Below are positions 21,973 to 24,065 of a DNA stretch of 24,065 nt, in pieces. The position numbers were made by a program, and so were the translations under genes. The notes under the pieces are model-generated. The model saw only the letters and a program-made list of their open reading frames with translations, did no database searches and had not been told where the DNA came from. Numbering within the stretch: position 1 is the first letter of the stretch; every line of letters begins with the position of its first letter. Location: positions 1-24,065 of the IMG/VR virus record IMGVR_UViG_3300033149_001502; one strand, given 5' to 3'. The DNA comes from a virus.

Positions 21973-22532
21973 TACTCATCCCTCCTACTACATAACCCAA
22001 TCCTAACAACCCTTATTGCATTGCCACACTCCTTTTTTCCCTCAGCTTTCTTTCTAGCCTCATCCCTATCACCTCCTCTACTGTTAGATTCAGATCTTTC
22101 ATCCCGCCACTCAACTGGTGGAACAGTCATTGTAGTTACGTCCCAAAACCCCCTCACTTCAACTGTCCTCTCCTCTTGTAGCAACAACTCCCTCCTTATC
22201 TGGTGTACAAATTGTATTATCATATCAGTAAAAAGCCCTTCTAAATAGCTCACGGGCATCTCTATAACCCTATCTTCCAGTACCTCAAACTGAACCATTA
22301 CAGGCCTTGACATTCTCACATCTCTCGTCATAAAGAATATCCGGTATACTTTACCACCAGGAGTGGGATTCTCTGATACCCTGACTTCCGACCTTCTAAA
22401 AATACTCAATGTGGGCTCATTAATAGTCCTCTCTACCCGATGTATAGCCTCATTCAAGACCACCAAAACAGGAGACTCGGCACCCTCGTGAGTCCTACCA
22501 TCCTCAGTGATAAATATAATCGGTCTATCCAT
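21972..22532 (-). CDS. Hypothetical replication-region protein (186 aa)
   Basis: A protein with a beta-rich first half (PIIFITEDGRTHEGAESPVLVV, then YRIFFMTRDVRMSRPVMVQFEVL) and a helical middle with IIQFVHQIRRELLLQEERTVEV. It ends in a charged, Arg/Glu/Ser-rich tail (~40 residues) that looks disordered. No family is recognised. It starts right after the TAG of the loader-like gene (TAGATG) with only a weak AAAGGTG site. The position between the loader and the DnaB helicase suggests a replication accessory role, but this cannot be read from the residues. Confidence 0.55.
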   Translation of the reverse strand: MDRPIIFITEDGRTHEGAESPVLVVLNEAIHRVERTINEPTLSIFRRSEVRVSENPTPGGKVYRIFFMTRDVRMSRPVMVQFEVLEDRVIEMPVSYLEGLFTDMIIQFVHQIRRELLLQEERTVEVRGFWDVTTMTVPPVEWRDERSESNSRGGDRDEARKKAEGKKECGNAIRVVRIGLCSRRDE

Positions 22533-23237
22533 CTAGATTGCCCACCTTTCTATTTTAACAGGCTTTCTCTTGTACGAAACTGATATAACCTTAAAGGACC
22601 CCAGATAGGAAGACACTGACCTTCCATGTAGACTCTCTATCTCAGACCAGAAAGCATCTATAAGTGCACTATCTTCTTCATGTACGTCTGACAGGGCCGT
22701 CACCAGTGTAACACCACCTTTCTCCCTTCTTGAAGCTAGTAACCTGGCTACCCTGCCCTCCACCTTCCTCACACCAGGGAGTGATGTGATATTCTCCCAT
22801 ACCAGAAGCTCTGAGCTGCCAACTAGCATCTGAAAAACCTCTACATCCTGGATACCACCTGATTGTAGCCTCCAGAACAGTAGGTCATCAGAAGTCACAT
22901 TCACTACCGATTTGCCAAAAGTAAGGGCCATGGTCAATGGGATCAGCTTTGCAAGCGCTTGCAAAAGCGATGAGTCTGGTGTTATCAGGACCACATCTTT
23001 CTTTTTTGCTAGAACTGATCCTACCCTTATAACTAGAGATCTAAGCGTCTCCTTTTTTATTCCTAGAATCTCCTCGTAGTCTCTTTTTGCTATGCTTTTG
23101 AAGGGATATAATGTTGTCAGCTTGTTCATTATCATCTGCAGACCCAGCTGAGAGTAGGGCATGTTTTCTTCTATCATTTCTCTGCTTTCCCACGGTAGAA
23201 GCCACACCACTCCTGATTCGTTTCCTAATCTTGTCAT
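22533..23237 (-). CDS. DnaC/IstB-like helicase loader, ATPase motifs degenerate
   Basis: A 234-residue protein whose C-terminal half follows the order of the DnaC/IstB loader fold: a DVVLITPDSSLLQALAKL strand-loop-helix (80-97) in the Walker A place, KSVVNVTSDDLLFWRL, SSELLVWENIT in the Walker B place (141-151), and LLASRREKGGVTLVTAL (166-182) as the sensor strand. Where the family has GxxGxGK[ST] and DD/DE, these are TPDSSLLQ and WEN, so ATP binding is probably lost. The family call is from pattern order only. The ATG at 23235-23237 follows a strong GGAGGAGG site and overlaps the upstream gene by 197 nt. It probably acts with the DnaB-like helicase. The third palindrome lies at the Walker A position. 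Confidence 0.6.
   Translation of the reverse strand: MTRLGNESGVVWLLPWESREMIEENMPYSQLGLQMIMNKLTTLYPFKSIAKRDYEEILGIKKETLRSLVIRVGSVLAKKKDVVLITPDSSLLQALAKLIPLTMALTFGKSVVNVTSDDLLFWRLQSGGIQDVEVFQMLVGSSELLVWENITSLPGVRKVEGRVARLLASRREKGGVTLVTALSDVHEEDSALIDAFWSEIESLHGRSVSSYLGSFKVISVSYKRKPVKIERWAI
22948..22965. repeat. 18-bp perfect palindrome, copy 3
   Basis: TTTGCAAGCGCTTGCAAA within the loader-like gene, read L-L-Q-A-L-A-K in the degenerate Walker A region. It shares the same 16-bp core as 12857-12874 and 17481-17496. Confidence 0.9.
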
Positions 23238-23850
23238 ATACCTCCTCCTTACTCAGACCATGTTTCTTTGCGTATTTGACTATCTTTATAGCCAGTTTAT
23301 CAGCCTTCTCGAAATCATACCCAAGATCATCAACTATCCTCTGGGACAGTACAATATCAACAGTCCCATCATCTGCGCTGTCATGTCCTCTCGACTTGCT
23401 CTCCTCCCTCTTTTTCCGCTCATCAAGAATATCAAAAATCATACTGTCTATCCATCGCCTGTACTTAAAGTACACGGAGAAGCTAACCTGCTTCGGAACT
23501 ACCAGCCTCGTCCCATCTTCCGTTCTAAGGTGTTGCCTAAACACCGGCCATAACTCACAAATAAGATACAGCCACCGTTTAGGGTCTTGACCCATCTGCT
23601 TCATGTATCCTATCCAATTCTTGGCACATCCAAAATCTTTGGCTGTCCAGTTATCAGCATACGGCAAATTCAACTGCTCACAGTTCATAGCCATAAGATA
23701 CTTGATGGAAATTGGTCTTAGCTCTCCATCTTTCTTCAGTATCTTCTCTCTCTGTCTCTGTCTTGCTAACTCGGACCTACGCTTGCCTCTCTCCACAGCC
23801 TCCTTCAAGGTAGCTGGAGGCCCTTCCTTATCTGTACCGTTTGTAGTCAT
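23041..23850 (-). CDS. Hypothetical replication-region protein (269 aa), may extend upstream
   Basis: A charged protein with no recognised family. Residues ~35-120 include SIKYLMAMNCEQLNLPYADNW and WIGYMKQMGQDPKRWLYLICELWPVF, a helical globular segment. The C-terminal half is basic and Asp/Lys-rich (KKREESKSRGHDS, then KRLRGDSRNKKGDA), so it probably contacts nucleic acid. The start at 23848-23850 is preferred because AGGAGG lies 9 nt upstream. However, the same frame stays open to the window's right edge (at least 71 more codons, protein-like), so the gene may begin outside. Its end overlaps the loader-like gene by 197 nt in another frame. It may be a replication initiator or loader partner. 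Confidence 0.55.
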   Translation of the reverse strand: MTTNGTDKEGPPATLKEAVERGKRRSELARQRQREKILKKDGELRPISIKYLMAMNCEQLNLPYADNWTAKDFGCAKNWIGYMKQMGQDPKRWLYLICELWPVFRQHLRTEDGTRLVVPKQVSFSVYFKYRRWIDSMIFDILDERKKREESKSRGHDSADDGTVDIVLSQRIVDDLGYDFEKADKLAIKIVKYAKKHGLSKEEVYDKIRKRIRSGVASTVGKQRNDRRKHALLSAGSADDNEQADNIISLQKHSKKRLRGDSRNKKGDA

Positions 23851-24065
23851 CAGGTAAAACCTCCTAAATCTATAAGCAGCACTGGTGTGAGCTTGCGCCA
23901 AGTCCAACAGGAAACAGAAATTAGGAGTAATCCAGTACCTCCCCTCCATATCAGGACTTTCAGCCGATACAAACTGTCTCTCAATCAATTCAGCCTTCCC
24001 CTGGAAGAAGCTTCTCCTGCACATATTCAGTGAGGAAAGCCCCTCTTTCTCGTACCCATACCATA
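23851..24065 (-). other. Right-edge stretch, frame open with no clear gene start
   Basis: Upstream of the preferred start at 23850 the same frame reads on as EGLSSLNMCRRSFFQG, then MEGRYWITPNFCFLLDLAQ, with no stop to the edge. A second frame starting at the edge (MVWVRERGAFLTEYVQ) stops at about 23995. So this is either the N-terminal part of the preceding entry or the end of another gene plus a leader. I see no good promoter here. Confidence 0.4.

Noticed and set aside
1-24065. CRISPR array, insertion sequence or integrase
   Set aside because: No regularly spaced repeats, no transposase or integrase motifs, and no terminal inverted repeats were seen.

Overview
The window looks like part of a tailed double-stranded DNA phage (Caudoviricetes) or a prophage. 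Every convincing gene is on the minus strand. Genes are packed with 1-20 nt overlaps, and most starts have a strong Shine-Dalgarno site (GGAGG or AAGGAG). The content is phage-like: terminase, primase, DnaB-type helicase, RecA, SSB and nucleases. Promoters have sigma70-like TTGACA/TATAAT boxes, so the host is a bacterium. Frequent AGG/AGA arginine and ATA isoleucine codons, with Val/Lys/Glu-rich proteins, would fit a thermophilic host, but that is a weak inference.

In transcription order (from base 24065 down to base 1) there are three blocks. Block 1 (about 24065-19462) is replication: an unrecognised protein, a DnaC-like helicase loader that has lost its ATPase motifs, two small unknown proteins, a DnaB-like helicase and a DnaG-like primase. 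Block 2 starts at a promoter inside the primase 3' end (19450-19478). It is a recombination and repair operon: gp32-like SSB, SF2 helicase, MerR-like HTH protein, a conserved phage protein, a RecA with an extra zinc knuckle, two PD-(D/E)XK nucleases, a small unknown protein, a DUF1599-type protein, a RuvC-like resolvase and a 43-aa zinc-ribbon protein. It ends in an odd tRNA-Leu-like element at 12587-12711.

Block 3 has two promoters with the same 18-nt core. The first (12525-12553) drives a Ycf46-like AAA+ ATPase, a Lys-rich/acidic protein and a small protein. The second (9749-9777) drives an unknown helical protein and a six-gene sugar cassette: DegT aminotransferase, flavin-reductase-like protein, glycosyltransferase, SGNH hydrolase, NAD-dependent sugar epimerase and UDP-GlcNAc 2-epimerase. 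It continues into a ParB-like gene, a probable small terminase and the large terminase, which runs off the left edge.

The most unusual signals are: (1) a perfect 16-18 bp palindrome, TTGCAAGCGCTTGCAA, found three times, each inside a gene and read in different frames; (2) a ParB-like gene split by an in-frame TAG in its first conserved motif; (3) a tRNA-like element with normal acceptor, D and T arms but no recognisable anticodon arm; (4) a 197-bp same-strand overlap between two replication genes. No CRISPR array, insertion sequence or plus-strand gene was found.
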